DNA from: Lineus longissimus
Taxonomy: Eukaryota > Nemertea > Pilidiophora > Heteronemertea > Lineidae
DNA: 64,000 bases
Reading direction: 5' to 3'
NCBI RefSeq assembly: GCF_910592395.1
Contig: NC_088315.1
Location: 14,927,808-14,991,807 of the forward strand
The stretch's first letter is position 1. Each line of letters starts with the position of its first letter. Of this stretch, positions 1 to 10,856 are shown piece by piece. The translations under genes were made by a program, and so were the position numbers. Under the pieces are notes generated by a model, which was not told where the DNA came from, did not search any database, and worked only from the letters and a program-made list of their open reading frames with translations.

Positions 1-316
1 ATTTTTCCCGAAAGTTTCGAATCGCAAAATAAGCGAATATTTTGCGCTTTGAAATGTGTTATATTTGGCCAAGCAAATTATTAAGTTATGTCTTGCCGGT
101 TTCGGCCTATCGACGCCCTTTAAAGATGTCTTGTAGGGTTGTTGGGTGGGTCAGATGACACATTGATAAGCCATCGGACCAAGGGATATTTGGGCTTTGG
201 TACGTAGCGTAGTAGACAAGAGTTTATTGGGCCATGCTTGAACTCTTGAGCTGCAAAGTAAGGGACCAAAACTATGTAAAGAGCCTGTGTGTAACTTACT
301 GTACTGGTTTTTTCAG

Positions 317-457
317 CTGTTGGCGACTCCTGTTCGACGGACACGTTTTGCAACTATGAAGGCGACTCTCCAATAGATCACACGAAATGTGACAGTTCGG
401 CGTGTGTATGTACCAGCTTGTATTACGGAGAAGCTGGCGATACGAACTGTGTTCAAG
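317..457 (+). CDS. ZP-domain gene, exon a (EB-like Cys-rich module)
   Basis: First recognisable exon of a membrane-anchored ZP gene whose 5' end lies upstream of the window. It is preceded by a pyrimidine tract and CAG and is a symmetrical phase 1-1 exon of 47 codons. The product has the pattern GDSC...FC...C...CVC...C, resembling the short EB-type cysteine-rich modules that occur in series in secreted proteins. The phase-1 boundary, which matches the next exon, requires the donor CAAG|GCAAGT, a GC-AG intron; the only nearby GT would put the exon in phase 2. Similar modules follow in the next three exons, suggesting exon duplication. The EB label is by pattern only. Confidence 0.75.
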
Positions 458-1365
458 GCAAGTATCTAAACAGTCGTTAAAAAATTAGAATTTTCAGTGG
501 GTTATTATTATTATATTATTATTATCCGGGGGGGGGGGGGGGTGAAATGTGTATACAATGTATTCTTTGCCGATGTTAACACCCCTAACCGGATAAAACA
601 TTGTTAACAACTCCCTCAAGGCTTCAGGAACAAGATAAAACAGGTCTTATCTATGAAACAGTGGTACCTAATCTATGAACAGTGGTACCGTTAACACCTC
701 GAGGCTTCTGGAACCAAATAAAATAGACAACGGCAACACTGTTTCATAGGTTGGATTATTGTTAACAGCTTTTGGATTATTGTTAACAGCTTATCGTAAC
801 TCAGTGCAGTTCTATAATGTCGGCTACATGAACTCATGATCCAGTAAGAAAGTCATTCACATTTAGTTCAAAATCAGTCCTCATCCTCGCTGATATCTGT
901 CTCATCAGCGCCGAGGTCTGGCATGTCAAGAAACAACACTACATCGTTGTAACCCTCCACTTCATCCTCGGAGTTCTGCACGGTCCATCGGTACCGCTTC
1001 ACCACCCTCCATTTAAGACCTCAAATTAAACCCATGACCAATAATACCAATTGTTTCTTAGTTATTGGAGCTTCCCCTTTAAGAAATTGAACGCACCCTG
1101 TATTGGCACTTTTGTTGCCTAATAATGGCTATCATGGTCTCGCGACCCCAGGACGAGCAACAATCCCTCTTTTGACATACATAAGGGAAAGGGCATTGCC
1201 CACAATAAAACCGGTTAATTGACGTCTCATGTACTACATGTTTACCCACTGGAAATTATTGCAAGGTGGGAGGAGCTATAATATTACCCCTGCTTACCTC
1301 CATGACCTTACAACTGGGTATCTGGTGTGTGTGTGTGTGTGTCTAATGAACTTTCTTTATGGCAG
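458..1365 (+). other. intron 1 of ZP gene (GC-AG)
   Basis: Begins GCAAGT and ends GGCAG. It contains a 15-G homopolymer near 530, an antisense exon-like open stretch at 874-1019 (listed separately) and a (GT)n run near 1325-1341. I see no additional sense-strand exon. Confidence 0.55.
874..1019 (-). CDS. possible terminal exon of unknown acidic protein (antisense in ZP intron)
   Basis: On the minus strand an acceptor (TTTGAG) is followed by 48 open codons ending in TGA. The product begins LKWRVVKRYRW and ends in a very acidic tail containing GADETDISEDED. The composition looks protein-like and unlike the surrounding intron, but no partner exon was found. It could be a decayed transposase tail or a fragment of a nested gene. 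No family was recognised. Confidence 0.3.
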
Positions 1366-1521
1366 CTTCACTCGGCGATAATTGTGCTGGCAAAACGGAC
1401 GCTGCTGCGTTTTGTGCAACAAGTGACCCTGATGCAGAGTGTGCCAGCGACGTCTGTGCCTGCAGTGCCGGATTCTACGAAACCAAAAGTTTAGTTGATG
1501 GAACCACGCATTGCTCTGAAA
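1366..1521 (+). CDS. ZP-domain gene, exon b (EB-like Cys-rich module)
   Basis: Phase 1-1 exon of 52 codons between TTTATGGCAG and the donor GAAA|GTAAGT. The product starts SLGDNC and has FC...C...CACS.GFY and a final C, the same layout as the preceding exon. The module is probably extracellular and disulphide-bonded. Equal phase at both ends would let such exons be duplicated or skipped without a frameshift. Confidence 0.8.
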
Positions 1522-2235
1522 GTAAGTGAAGAACTGATACTCGCAAGGTTTGAAAGGCTTTACACTAAACAATGCATGTACTATTGCCGAGTTTGACATG
1601 ATCCGGCACGGTTTTACAAGTCATCAGAAACCTTTCGGGTTAATGGCAAACAGAAGTGAGGTGTTCAACAGGTCTTGAATTAGTAGCCAGCGAACATTTT
1701 AACAAACATATGTATATCTATACATATATAGACGGTTTTCAAAAAAATTAATTGAACGCAACATAGTGCGGGGTAACTATCTTATTGTGTCTGACGGCCA
1801 GAAACTAATATAAGATAGGTCACACCCTTAACTGTTGACTGCGCTAAAATAAAGACCATTGTCGTGCTATCCCACGGTGGCTGAAGGTATCGGATTACCT
1901 TAGAAAAATACGTGCTTATCTTGAGAGCTGGAGAGAAATGACGACACAAAAGAAACTTACAACAGGTCAGTTAATTTTGAGGGGTGTGATCGAGGCCCGC
2001 ATTTAATATTTCTATCTGATTGTATCCCTCAACACTAATGGGAGGGCCTTGGTTTACCTTTGCAAAACAATTGAAACAAGGTAAACCAATACCTTTACCC
2101 ACCGTGTATCGGGGGCTTGAAGTTTAAAAAATATTGATATGATACTTTGGCAATACGTCATGCTCGTCTCTATCAAATCCATGAGGCCAAAGTATTGTCT
2201 TTGCTGGTTTCTTCAAATAGCAATCACTTTTACAG

Positions 2236-2538
2236 TCGCAGTCGGAACGCCATGCGACTCCTCGGCTGGTGGTGATGCTTTCTGTCGAACGGGCCTTCCT
2301 GCAGATTCTGAATGCATCGTCATAACGCAAACATGTGAATGTCCCAGTGGAAAGACCTATGTACCGTCCCTTGATCTCTGCCATATTGAAAGTTTCCATG
2401 CCACATGCGCAACGTGCAGACAAACTGGCGGACATTGTTATGACATTGAGGATGACGATTCCCCCACTGGATGTGTCTGTCCTCCATCTAAGGATAGCAG
2501 TGGCGTGGCCCTTACAGTAGGATGTGACCTTGGCATCG
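2236..2538 (+). CDS. ZP-domain gene, exon c (two Cys-rich modules)
   Basis: Phase 1-1 exon of 101 codons, acceptor TTTTACAG and donor ATCG|GTAAGA. It encodes two modules. The first half is EB-like (AVGTPCD...FCR...C...CECPSG). The second half has a different signature: CATC, then GGHCYDIEDDD, then GCVCP and a final GCD. The second type recurs alone in the exon at 6445-6612, so this exon fuses two repeat types. It is extracellular by inference from the C-terminal ZP and TM exons. Confidence 0.8.
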
Positions 2539-3044
2539 GTAAGATATTGACTCACCTAGCACTCTGGAGGGTAGCAGGACTTCGGTGAAAAACAAGATCG
2601 ATTCCATAAACGGCATAACTTTTATTTTGCGATCGGTCTGGGGCTAATAGCATAATCGAAGTTTTGGTAGACATGTCTACCGACGATTCTAAAAGTAGAT
2701 GCCCATCGAAGTTTTGGTAGTGCAATGGCAATGGCAAACCACACCGATATTGCTTACACAATGATGCTGTGCCAAAGAAAACTCGTAGCTTTCATGAACA
2801 GCTATGAAGAAAATAATTAACTCCTTCCCGAACTCGTCACTTGCTGTGACGGATATACTGTGACGCTGCCGATCGAGGTGCTCCTGTACAAAAGGTATAT
2901 GTACGTGTAATAGGGCTGCGTGTTACATGCGTAACTAAACTGTGTAGGCCTTTTGTACAGGAACCCTTCAACCAGTTAAAGCGTCTCCACAGAAGTAGAA
3001 ATAATATTGACGGCAAGTAAACTGAATGACCTTTATCCACAGCT

Positions 3045-3880
3045 AGACGCAAGAGCCAAAAGTGCCGCGTAGCTGCAAAAAAGCGAAGCTGGCGAAACAT
3101 ACGGGTCACCGTCACTTATTATTGGACTTGTAGCGCATTTACGGGGTTGCAACTATTTTGCTTTATAGTGTCACCAGGAAAGAAAAGCATGCGACCTAAC
3201 GCCGATATATGTGTATAAAGTGATAATTGGAAGGTTTATAGTAGGAAATATCAATAAAATAATCATTCCATGTCGTCTTTTGAGGGCATTTTTGATTCTA
3301 AAAAATATATGTGTACGTCACCGGAGTCTCTGCAATGATAATTTCATCACAGCAGTCTCGCGCAAGTAGAAGTTCTTTACCTATTAGTTCTTCACTTATT
3401 AGTCTGGCTTTGCGCCAGACGTTTTCCATTACGATTTCACTACGATGTTTGACCAGAAGGAGCAGTGCGCGAGATATGCTAATGAGCAGACTTCCCTCGT
3501 TTGAGTTTCGGAAGAATGTTCCATATCGCGCTAAGCTGACCACTGCTGACCATGACAGGCGTGCATTGGACTGGTACAGGTTGGAACTGAACATTGAATA
3601 TGCTGGTGGTGACGCTTTCTGATGAGAAGTTGGTCGTGACTCGTGCAGTATCCTTGGATTTGTCCACAGCATCGTTCAATCATTGCTCTCTGAGCTGGCT
3701 TGATTCTGTACTTACCCAAATACTGAGACCAAATGCCTGTTGACTGTGCTTTAAGAGAGACTTGCACCATGCCTAGTCTCTCTTAAAGCACAGTCAACAG
3801 ACACCAACCCCCTCAGACTCGGAAACCACAAACGCTCAACCCTTCCTGCTACCTTAATACTTCTGGTTTTAATTACAATC
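3045..3880 (-). repeat. R1 interspersed repeat, copy A
   Basis: Read on the minus strand, this stretch matches two other places in the window: about 34366-35170 (shares the 5' half) and 38970-39505 (shares the 3' half), with only scattered substitutions. It ends 8 bases before the splice acceptor of the next ZP exon. It contains a near-perfect hairpin at 3737-3800. The class is unknown; it encodes nothing I recognise. Confidence 0.65.
3737..3800. repeat. 26-bp inverted repeat hairpin within R1
   Basis: Arms beginning CTGTTGACTGTGC and ending GCACAGTCAACAG are perfectly complementary over about 26 bp around a 12-base loop. The same hairpin occurs at 34429-34492, and a single arm at about 34821-34845. 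This could be the junction of two transposon ends lying tail to tail. Confidence 0.75.
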
Positions 3881-3888
3881 TTTTTTAG

Positions 3889-4050
3889 CTCCGATTGGCG
3901 ACTATTGCGATCCAACTGGAACACCTGCAGTGAATTGTGAATTGGGCCACTCGAGTTGTGTTCACGCAGGCGAACTTAATCGTCGCTTCACCTGTCAATG
4001 TGACCCTGGGTATCACGCCATAACTTTATTTGGAGAAGAACGCGAATGCT
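3889..4050 (+). CDS. ZP-domain gene, exon d (Cys-rich module)
   Basis: Phase 1-1 exon of 54 codons, acceptor TTTTTTAG, donor TGCT|GTAAGT. The product has PIGDYCD...C...SSCV...FTCQCDPGYH and ends ECC. It is EB/EGF-like: the CQCDPGYH run resembles an EGF third loop. Confidence 0.78.
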
Positions 4051-4479
4051 GTAAGTAACAGTTGTAGTATAAAAAAAGTATCGGTAAGTTTGTATTAACT
4101 ACCGTAAGCTCAATTCGGTTTTCTGATATTAACATTCGTAAAGACTACTTTGGCAAACTGGCAAGAGTCTATTGTGTAGCCCCGGGACAATTGCCAATAA
4201 TGAAGTTCCAGTCTGTGCACATCCGGATGTACAAAATGTCCCCTGGAAAACGTGAACTGCCCTGAAGTATTCAGACAGTTGTGTTATCATATCGTTGTGT
4301 AGAGGCCATGAATACCGCCAATGGCTCTCGGAGATGAACGTTCATAATAGGTTCGTTTGTTGCCCCGTAAATTTTAAATGCCGTGGAAAGTCGGAATTGG
4401 CTGCCGTGGTCTTTCTAGAACCATATATACAGTACCATAAGTTTGAACAAAGTAAAGTCCTACCAAAAAGTCAATGTCC

Positions 4480-4740
4480 ATCGGTTTTTGGCTCGCCGTA
4501 GGGGAGTCTATAACACCGCAATGTCGGTCGTCCGTCGTCCGAATCCTGTTTCAAAAGCAGTGGCGCGTTTCTTAAACGCTAGGGCTATGAACTTAAACTT
4601 TGTACACAGGACCCCCAGGTCGGGTGACCTCTTACGATTAATTTCGGTCCGATCTGGTTCCTTACTAGGCCACCAGGGGGCCAGAAGTGGAAACCTAAAA
4701 AGTGTCTCGGAGTAACTCGTTTTCGATAAAAAAATGTATG
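4480..4740 (+). repeat. dispersed repeat R2, copy 1
   Basis: Shares a succession of short blocks with 49630-49880: CGTCCGTCGTC, then AACTT(A)AA.TTAGTAC-like sequence, TTTCGGTCCG, GGCCACCAGG and AAAAGTG.. ..TCTC. The divergence is high, so this is an old dispersed element of unknown class. Confidence 0.5.
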
Positions 4741-6043
4741 GTAGGTTCTCCAAGCAATGATACATTACATATATCATCCAGATTATTGATTTGACCTTAT
4801 TTTCAAGGTCACATGGATCGTTTCTTTTTCACAATGTATGGGTGAACTATGATGCAAAAAAGCATTTTTAGCTTTGATTAGGAAATTCCTGCTCAATTCT
4901 CCAATTTGAAGATCAAGTACATGTAGTTCGCTGCAAGCAACTGTTTTTTTTCAGACAGCTGGTGACCTTTGAGAACTCCCCTCGTGGTCGGTAATGCAGC
5001 CACACGATTGTAATTAATTGAACCATGACATTGCAATTGTTCAGTGGCTGTCTGTTGCAGCTTTACATTACTCATTACCATTACTCATTACCAAACAAGC
5101 CAATGATTCAACCGGATTTAAATTTTGGATGGCCACAAAAAATTGTGTAGCCTATGAGCATATGATTTGACCATTGCCACTTGGAAATGCAGCTATTGGC
5201 TTCATGTGTTTGACCGACACATGATTTTGATGCACAAGTCTGTTTACAATGCAGAAGGTGGAGGGTGGCCCATTTTGTGTCCAGGGGCATGTCCCGGTTC
5301 TTGAACAGACGACTGGCTATAGACTCGCAGAAGGCAATGACAAAAGTTCTACCACCCAGAGATGCAGTTTTCCCTAGTTAAACCGTAGTGGCTGTTATCT
5401 GTCATTGGCCAGCAATGTCATACACGCTGGTGAGGCATCAAAGAATGCAAGGTACCATGTTACATGGAAAAGGCAAGGAATAATCGCACTATTGTGGATT
5501 ACACAAGTTTCATATCTGTGATGGATAAATTACAACTTGTGAGAGATGTGTGATAAATGCGTGTTTCTTGCTATTTGGCGAAATGGCAGATTTTATTTGA
5601 ATGGGACCCATCATCTACCACACATAGAATGGCTTCCCTTTGTGATATAATTTGCATAACAATCTCATCACATCTTGCTCCATGAATAGTACTAGATTCC
5701 TGTAGAACCCAGTCCAAGGGTCAATACTAGTAATTCAGACCCTTTTTCATTCACATGTTTAAGAAACTACCAAAGCATGAGCCATAATAAAGAGCTCGAA
5801 GTTGAATTCATAATTGACCACAAATGGTGGATGTTCCAACAAGTGTTTTCCCTTGTTCAAATAGCTGCTTTCTGGCCAAGTTAATACATTTTCCCTAATT
5901 TTACATTGATGTTGGTAAATAACGATGCTTTTTATCATGTCAATGTTAGTCAGTGATAGGATCAACCATTATGATATCTTTTTGTTTGGCTGTGGCATCA
6001 CATTTCTTGCCTTTTTAAGAAACTTTACTTTTTCACATTTGTC

Positions 6044-6140
6044 TAATAAAATCATCAATTCTAAATAAAATCATCAATTCTAAATAAAATCATCAATTCT
6101 AAATAAAATCATCAATTCTAAATAAAATCATCAATTCTAA
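6044..6140 (+). repeat. 19-bp tandem repeat, about 5 copies
   Basis: The unit AAATAAAATCATCAATTCT is repeated about five times without visible change, which points to recent expansion. It lies inside an intron of the ZP gene. Confidence 0.9.
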
Positions 6141-6444
6141 AGACATTTTCTCTCGCACCTACCCATATTGTACTAGGACCTACAATCTAACTTAACTTTT
6201 TGAAACGAGCATTAAATTTTACACAGTTTGAAATAACGATATGACTTGGTAAAACGTATGTAAACCAACGTATGTAAACCAACTTGCTAAGTGACCATCC
6301 CCTTTGTGATATGACGATTTTTGGAGTTTTGGCGAATGATTGCAAATGGCATCTCTGGTTAAGTAGGCTTCTCTGGTTGAATTGGCGGGTCATTTTAGTT
6401 CGTGGCATTTTTCATTGCACTTTTCATTTCTGTCTTGATTTCAG

Positions 6445-6612
6445 ATCGCTCAATTTCCAAAGAAACTGATGGTAACTGCAGGTGGTGCCAGTCACGCGGT
6501 GGCATATGTTATGACATTGACGATGATGGTGTTCGTGATGGGTGTATGTGCCCAGCAACTAGGAGTACCTCAGATCCTCATGATACCAGCACTGATTGTG
6601 ACGTAAACCACG
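6445..6612 (+). CDS. ZP-domain gene, exon e (CYDIDDD-type module)
   Basis: Phase 1-1 exon of 56 codons, acceptor GATTTCAG, donor CACG|GTAAAC. The product has CRWC, GGICYDIDDDG, GCMCP and a final DCD. It matches the second half of the exon at 2236-2538 (CATC, GGHCYDIEDDD, GCVCP, GCD). It therefore defines a repeated six-cysteine module with an acidic centre, next to the ZP domain. The acidic run could bind calcium, but this is only a guess. Confidence 0.8.
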
Positions 6613-7311
6613 GTAAACACGTTTGTGCCCCAACTGGCATTGTGCTACACCCGTGACCACTAGATTTTTCACCTCCAAATCTTTTCCTGTTATTTTCTTT
6701 TTAGACTCGGCCATTTTAGTAATATATCGGAACCTTGGTTGTGATCCGACCTTGCATTGAACTTGAGAATTTAATCATGGGTGCCATTAAAGCTTTACTT
6801 CTCCGATATGTAGACAACAGCGATGCTTACATTGAGATGTTTTTATCGAACCACGCTTTATTATAAATAGAAGAACCAAGTCGTGAGGACACTTTCTTTA
6901 GAGGAAATGACTCTAGGTCATGAAGCGTTTCTATTGTTTCGTGAAAAGAAACTTCTTTTTTCAATACGTATTATCAAACGGATTAACGCAAAAAAAGGTG
7001 CATTACTTGGACTTCTCTACTTGGACTTCTCTAACTGACGGAAAGCACGTGGTGATGCCGGTGTAAAAGTAAAAAGTGTCCCCCCTGGAAAAAGTGTCCG
7101 GCCCTATTGTATTCTGCAATATGGTTCTATAGAGACCATGACCGTCAATAGCTCAGATTGAAGCGCAAAATAGAATCCTTTGTTCCCGGACATTTTATCC
7201 TAGGACATTTTAAACTTCTATACCAGAAAGCACGTGGTGATGCCGGAAAGCACGTGGTAATGCCTCATTAACTGCTGAGCCTTAGTACACACTTGTAATC
7301 TTTTGTTTCAG

Positions 7312-7547
7312 TGGCAGTTTCCTGTTCTGCAAGTAGAATGAACATATGCTACACTCCCCACGACACTACTCGCCTCCCTGGCATGGCAACCAAACTAACC
7401 AATGGGGATGCGTACGTTTACATAGGTGGCCACCTTGGAAAAGATCCTTGTCGATTTGAATACGATGGAAGTAGTGACTGGTGTGTGGGCCTCGACCTTG
7501 CTTCCGACCAGACTGATACTTGTGGTACCCGTGTTTCCTTTCCAACG
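7312..7547 (+). CDS. ZP-domain gene, exon f (ZP-N subdomain)
   Basis: Acceptor TTTGTTTCAG, donor CAACG|GTAGGA; enters in phase 1 and leaves in phase 0. The product contains VSCSASRMNICY, then DAYVYIGG..., DPCRFEY, SDWC and DTCGTRV. This is the cysteine and CGT pattern of the N-terminal half of a zona pellucida domain, the polymerisation module of extracellular filament-forming proteins. It is followed in frame by the rest of the ZP domain in the next three exons. Confidence 0.87.
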
Positions 7548-7989
7548 GTAGGAAAATGCTGCAAAGCAATAGGATTTTGCCAGTGTTTAATCCGATTGCT
7601 TTAAAGCGAACTGGAACCGCCGAGCGATTTATTCAACTTTTCGACTTTCACCGCCCGAGAAAGTCGAACTTCCAACTTCATATTCGAGTTCAAATTTGTA
7701 GCTCCGCCCCCAGTGCCCGAGCATGCGCAGTTCAATTTGTTATCATTGAGAATCATGTGAGAATCACGTGAGTCATGCGATCTTTCATTCATGAGTTTTT
7801 GTAGTAAATTCCATAGTAGTGACGTCACTCAATGATTGACAGCTAGGCGCCATGTTTCATTCATGCCTCGTTCTGATCACCCGATACGCGGGAAATGAAA
7901 ACGAGGTCATACGAACTGGCTCGGCGGTTCCAGTTCGCTTTAAGTTAGATATCCCTCTGCAGCTGTAAATATCAGGGTCTCGAAAAAAG

Positions 7990-8552
7990 TAGACCCACCT
8001 TGAATCATCAATTTAAATTTTAAGTGCAGTATGTCATTGGAAAGAGCTGGATTTACTCTTTCATATGATCCCTAAACATGCATTTATTTTCAATCGGTAG
8101 CAATTTAATGATTGCCAGCAGTTTAAGTCCACACTGGCAAATCAACAAGAGACATAGTCTGACCATGTCTCTTGCTGACCATGTCTCTTGCTTACCATGT
8201 CGCCTGTGCATTGAATGGGATGGGGGGGGGGGGGGGGGGTGGTCACGTGGAGGGACCAGTGCCATTAATTTCACACTGTAACATTTGAATCAATTTGAAT
8301 CCATGATTAATCTTCATCAGTCTTTTTGTTTGTGATTTTCACTTTCCCACAGTTACGAAGCACAGAACACTCGCAGTACGGATCGGGGTGCCATTCAAAC
8401 AAATGCAGTGTTACGGACTCGCCCGTGAAACCAGATGCATGTTTAGTGTATCCTTTAAATGAGTAAATCCAGCTCTTTCTAATGACATACTACAATTAAA
8501 ATAAGAATTAGTAGTTGACGTATTATAATCGATGATTAAAGGTGGGTATAAT
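7990..8552. mobile_element. foldback/MITE-like element with ~57-bp inverted ends
   Basis: The left part (GTAGACCCACCTTGAATCATC, then CAGTATGTCATTGGAAAGAG onward) is repeated in reverse complement at 8437-8552, ending GGTGGGTATA. The arms match well over roughly 57 bp and more loosely to the outer ends. The interior has a short tandem run of GACCATGTCTCTTGCT. No coding capacity. Confidence 0.65.
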
Positions 8553-8987
8553 TTTTTTTGCATGTACACCTCAACAAAAGTAAGTCCCCCCTAAACAATT
8601 GGTCATTATTTTTATTCTCGTCCCTTTACACTACATGATTATGTGAAGGTCATTACAAGAAGATGTCCTTCCAATATCGACATTAGAATAATTTTATTAA
8701 AACTGTCGCAGAACTGGAATGTGTTCTAATATCGTGGTATATTTTACGAACAGGTAATTAATCGAGAGCTTAGAGCCTGCTTTACTGCTGCGGAAGGTGT
8801 TCGGCTGATAGATCATGTATACAAAACGTGCATTTTGAAAAATGGGTGTTTAGCAGATTCGTAACTCATTGATTCAGCGGAGCCTTGATAGCATGTTTGA
8901 TTACTGGCGCGGCGCCTACGCGAGTCAGCGCCAGTGCGTTCTTTTTGGTACTGGCGCATCATCTCGCGCCAGGCATAAGTGAGCGAA

Positions 8988-9270
8988 CCTCTACGTGGAA
9001 GAGGCTAGAGAAGCAGGTCCAGGACAGATTGCCGCGAAAATTTATAAATAGTTTGGGAAGCTGGCTTGACATCCTGACAAATCCGGCCATCGATCACTCG
9101 ATATGTGGCCTCGATATGTTTACTCCCTCAATCAGAAAGATGTGTATGGAGTAGGCCCTGTTTGCAAGAGGATGCTGCAAGAGGATGTTATAAGTTTCCC
9201 GAACTATTTATAAATTTTCGCGGCAATCTGTCCTGGACCTGCTTCTCTAGTCTCTTCCCCTCTACGTCGG
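8988..9270. mobile_element. MITE-like element with ~75-bp inverted ends
   Basis: The arm CTAGAGAAGCAGGTCCAGGA... through TTTATAAATAGTT at about 8990-9060 returns in reverse complement at about 9195-9270, nearly unchanged. It lies between ZP-domain exons, in an intron. No transposase is present. Confidence 0.75.
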
Positions 9271-9902
9271 TATATTCCGGCATAAAATGGCCGCCCCATG
9301 TGACTTTTGAGAAAAAATGGTGGACGATCTTGTAAATGCCGGCTTTGCAATGTACACAAATGTGCGTTGTTGCATCAAACTGCAGTTCTTTGGCAAAAAG
9401 AAATTGGTCAATAAGGTTCGCGAGTAGTTCTTGATGTTGACGCACACCCGGTCTGGTATCTGGTCATCCTTCTTTACGCTTCTTTACCCTAAAGTTACTA
9501 GATTAGAGCCTGGTGCGTGAGCTTTCGGGCTCAATTCATACTGGACATCCGCTTCAAGAAGCGAGATCCGGTGTAACATCTGTGGTTGTTTCCCATGTGT
9601 CAGTGTTTCCAAACAATAGGCAGCTAGAGAGACCACGACTTTTCAATAGGGGAGGGGGGATACACAGAAAAACTTGTCAAATCTATTTTTGAGCGTTCCC
9701 AAACAATGAGGGGAAACACTCAAAAACAGAAACACTCAAAAACATTACACTGGTGCTTACCTAAGCGCGGCGCTAAAAATCGAACAGGCTATAAATTGTC
9801 TTCTTGGTAAAACTGTTCGTATATCGACACCTATTCGTATAAAAAGGATGTGTCGATACCTGTTGACCATTTCCTATTGTTTAAAGCTTGTTTGTATTGC
9901 AG

Positions 9903-10045
9903 AAGCGCCACATCACTTACAACAACTGGATGGTCCTTCAAACTACTGCCATTGGAAGGACCAGGTCGGATGAGAGCGTCCATCTTTACTGTCAATACGA
10001 TACTATCTCGCATGTGTTCACCGAAACCGGAACGAAAGTTGTCGG
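9903..10045 (+). CDS. ZP-domain gene, exon g (ZP linker / start of ZP-C)
   Basis: Acceptor TATTGCAG, donor TCGG|GTTAGT, phase 0 to 2. The product reads KRHITYNNWMV, IGRTRS and VHLYCQYDT. The ITYNN and CQY blocks are typical of the region joining the two halves of a ZP domain. Confidence 0.85.
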
Positions 10046-10207
10046 GTTAGTATTCTACCAAAGACTACAGGCATGGAGGGAATATGTATATTAGAGAATC
10101 CTGTAATATAACGGGGAAATGCCGGATTTTATTTCTCCCGTGATGCCTTTGTAAAGGCAGCAAGACTTTGCTCTTTAAACGTTACAATGACATTCTATCC
10201 TTTTCAG

Positions 10208-10450
10208 GTTTGCCTCTATGGCGTCCGAGGGAGATGAAGTGCACCCTGTCTTAACAATGGATGTTCATGATGAATTCGGCCGGGACGCAACCGTGCAGGG
10301 CATCAGACAAGGCCAGCCAACAATGCTCATCATAGAGATGACGGAAGACAAGAGCGTGTACCACTCCATCAGGCCAGAAGTTTGCATTGCCTCAAACCGG
10401 CCAGAATTGTCCAACCCGGCTACATCCTCCCTTCTGCTGCTTTATGAAGG
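10208..10450 (+). CDS. ZP-domain gene, exon h (ZP-C)
   Basis: Acceptor CCTTTTCAG, donor GAAGG|GTATGC, phase 2 to 2. The product has LTMDVHDEFGRDATVQGIRQG, a basic and acidic stretch, RPEVCIAS and LLLLYEG. This follows the ZP-C layout, with a conserved cysteine and a hydrophobic strand just before the GCP motif in the next exon. Confidence 0.83.
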
Positions 10451-10684
10451 GTATGCATTTAGTTCGGATAAATTCTGAATGTTTGGGGGTGGAGCAAGGC
10501 AGATAATATGGATTTGATAGCATATGACTGAACAACCCAGTTGATACCTTTTCCACATTACCTGTTACACCTTCCTAAGATGTTAGAAGTTACGGATAGC
10601 TTCGATTTACATGATTTGGGATTTGGTAAAAAGTAACATACCAACTACAGAAAAAAGTTTGTTCAGGAAACTCTTCTCTTTCAG

Positions 10685-10856
10685 TTGCCCAGTCGTGGAC
10701 TCCTACCTGAACGCGAAGAACACGTTCTATCCCGATCCAGCTGATGCAGAGGTATCGAGGACTGGTTACTTCCCAATGTTTCAATTAGAGAATACGCAAT
10801 TTATGTTCTTTCACTGTGCCGTCAAGGTTTGCAGGAATGACGAAGACTGTGACCCG
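10685..10856 (+). CDS. ZP-domain gene, exon i (end of ZP-C)
   Basis: Acceptor CTCTTTCAG, donor GACCCG|GTAAGT, phase 2 to 0. The product begins GCPVVDSY and contains MFQLENTQFMFFHCAVKVC and DEDCDP. GCP, followed later by F.F.C.V..C, is the closing signature of ZP domains. Confidence 0.88.

Larger units (their letters stand above)
2539..3888 (+). other. intron of ZP gene carrying an antisense repeat copy
   Basis: Contains short direct repeats near 2657-2720 (ATCGAAGTTTTGGTAG twice) and the antisense copy of the R1 interspersed repeat at about 3045-3880, including its hairpin. Open frames in this stretch also occur in the other R1 copies, so I do not treat them as genes. Confidence 0.5.
4051..6444 (+). 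other. long intron of ZP gene
   Basis: I see no exon here. It holds a diverged dispersed repeat at about 4480-4740 and a 19-bp tandem repeat at 6044-6140. The rest is AT-rich unique-looking sequence. Confidence 0.5.
7548..9902 (+). other. intron splitting the ZP domain, with two foldback elements
   Basis: The two ZP halves join in phase 0 across this 2.36-kb intron. It carries inverted-repeat elements at about 7990-8552 and 8988-9270 and an 18-G run at 8222. An open stretch after TTTCCCACAG at 8352 was considered as an exon and rejected. Confidence 0.6.

Noticed and set aside
3298-3672. 124-codon minus-strand ORF
   Set aside because: It lies wholly in repeat R1 and is shared by other R1 copies in altered or broken form; codon use and content do not suggest a protein.
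8353-8466. Open stretch after a good acceptor (TTTCCCACAG) with several Cys codons, between ZP-N and ZP-C exons
   Set aside because: It ends in a stop without a donor, lies within a foldback element, and the ZP halves already join in phase 0 without it.
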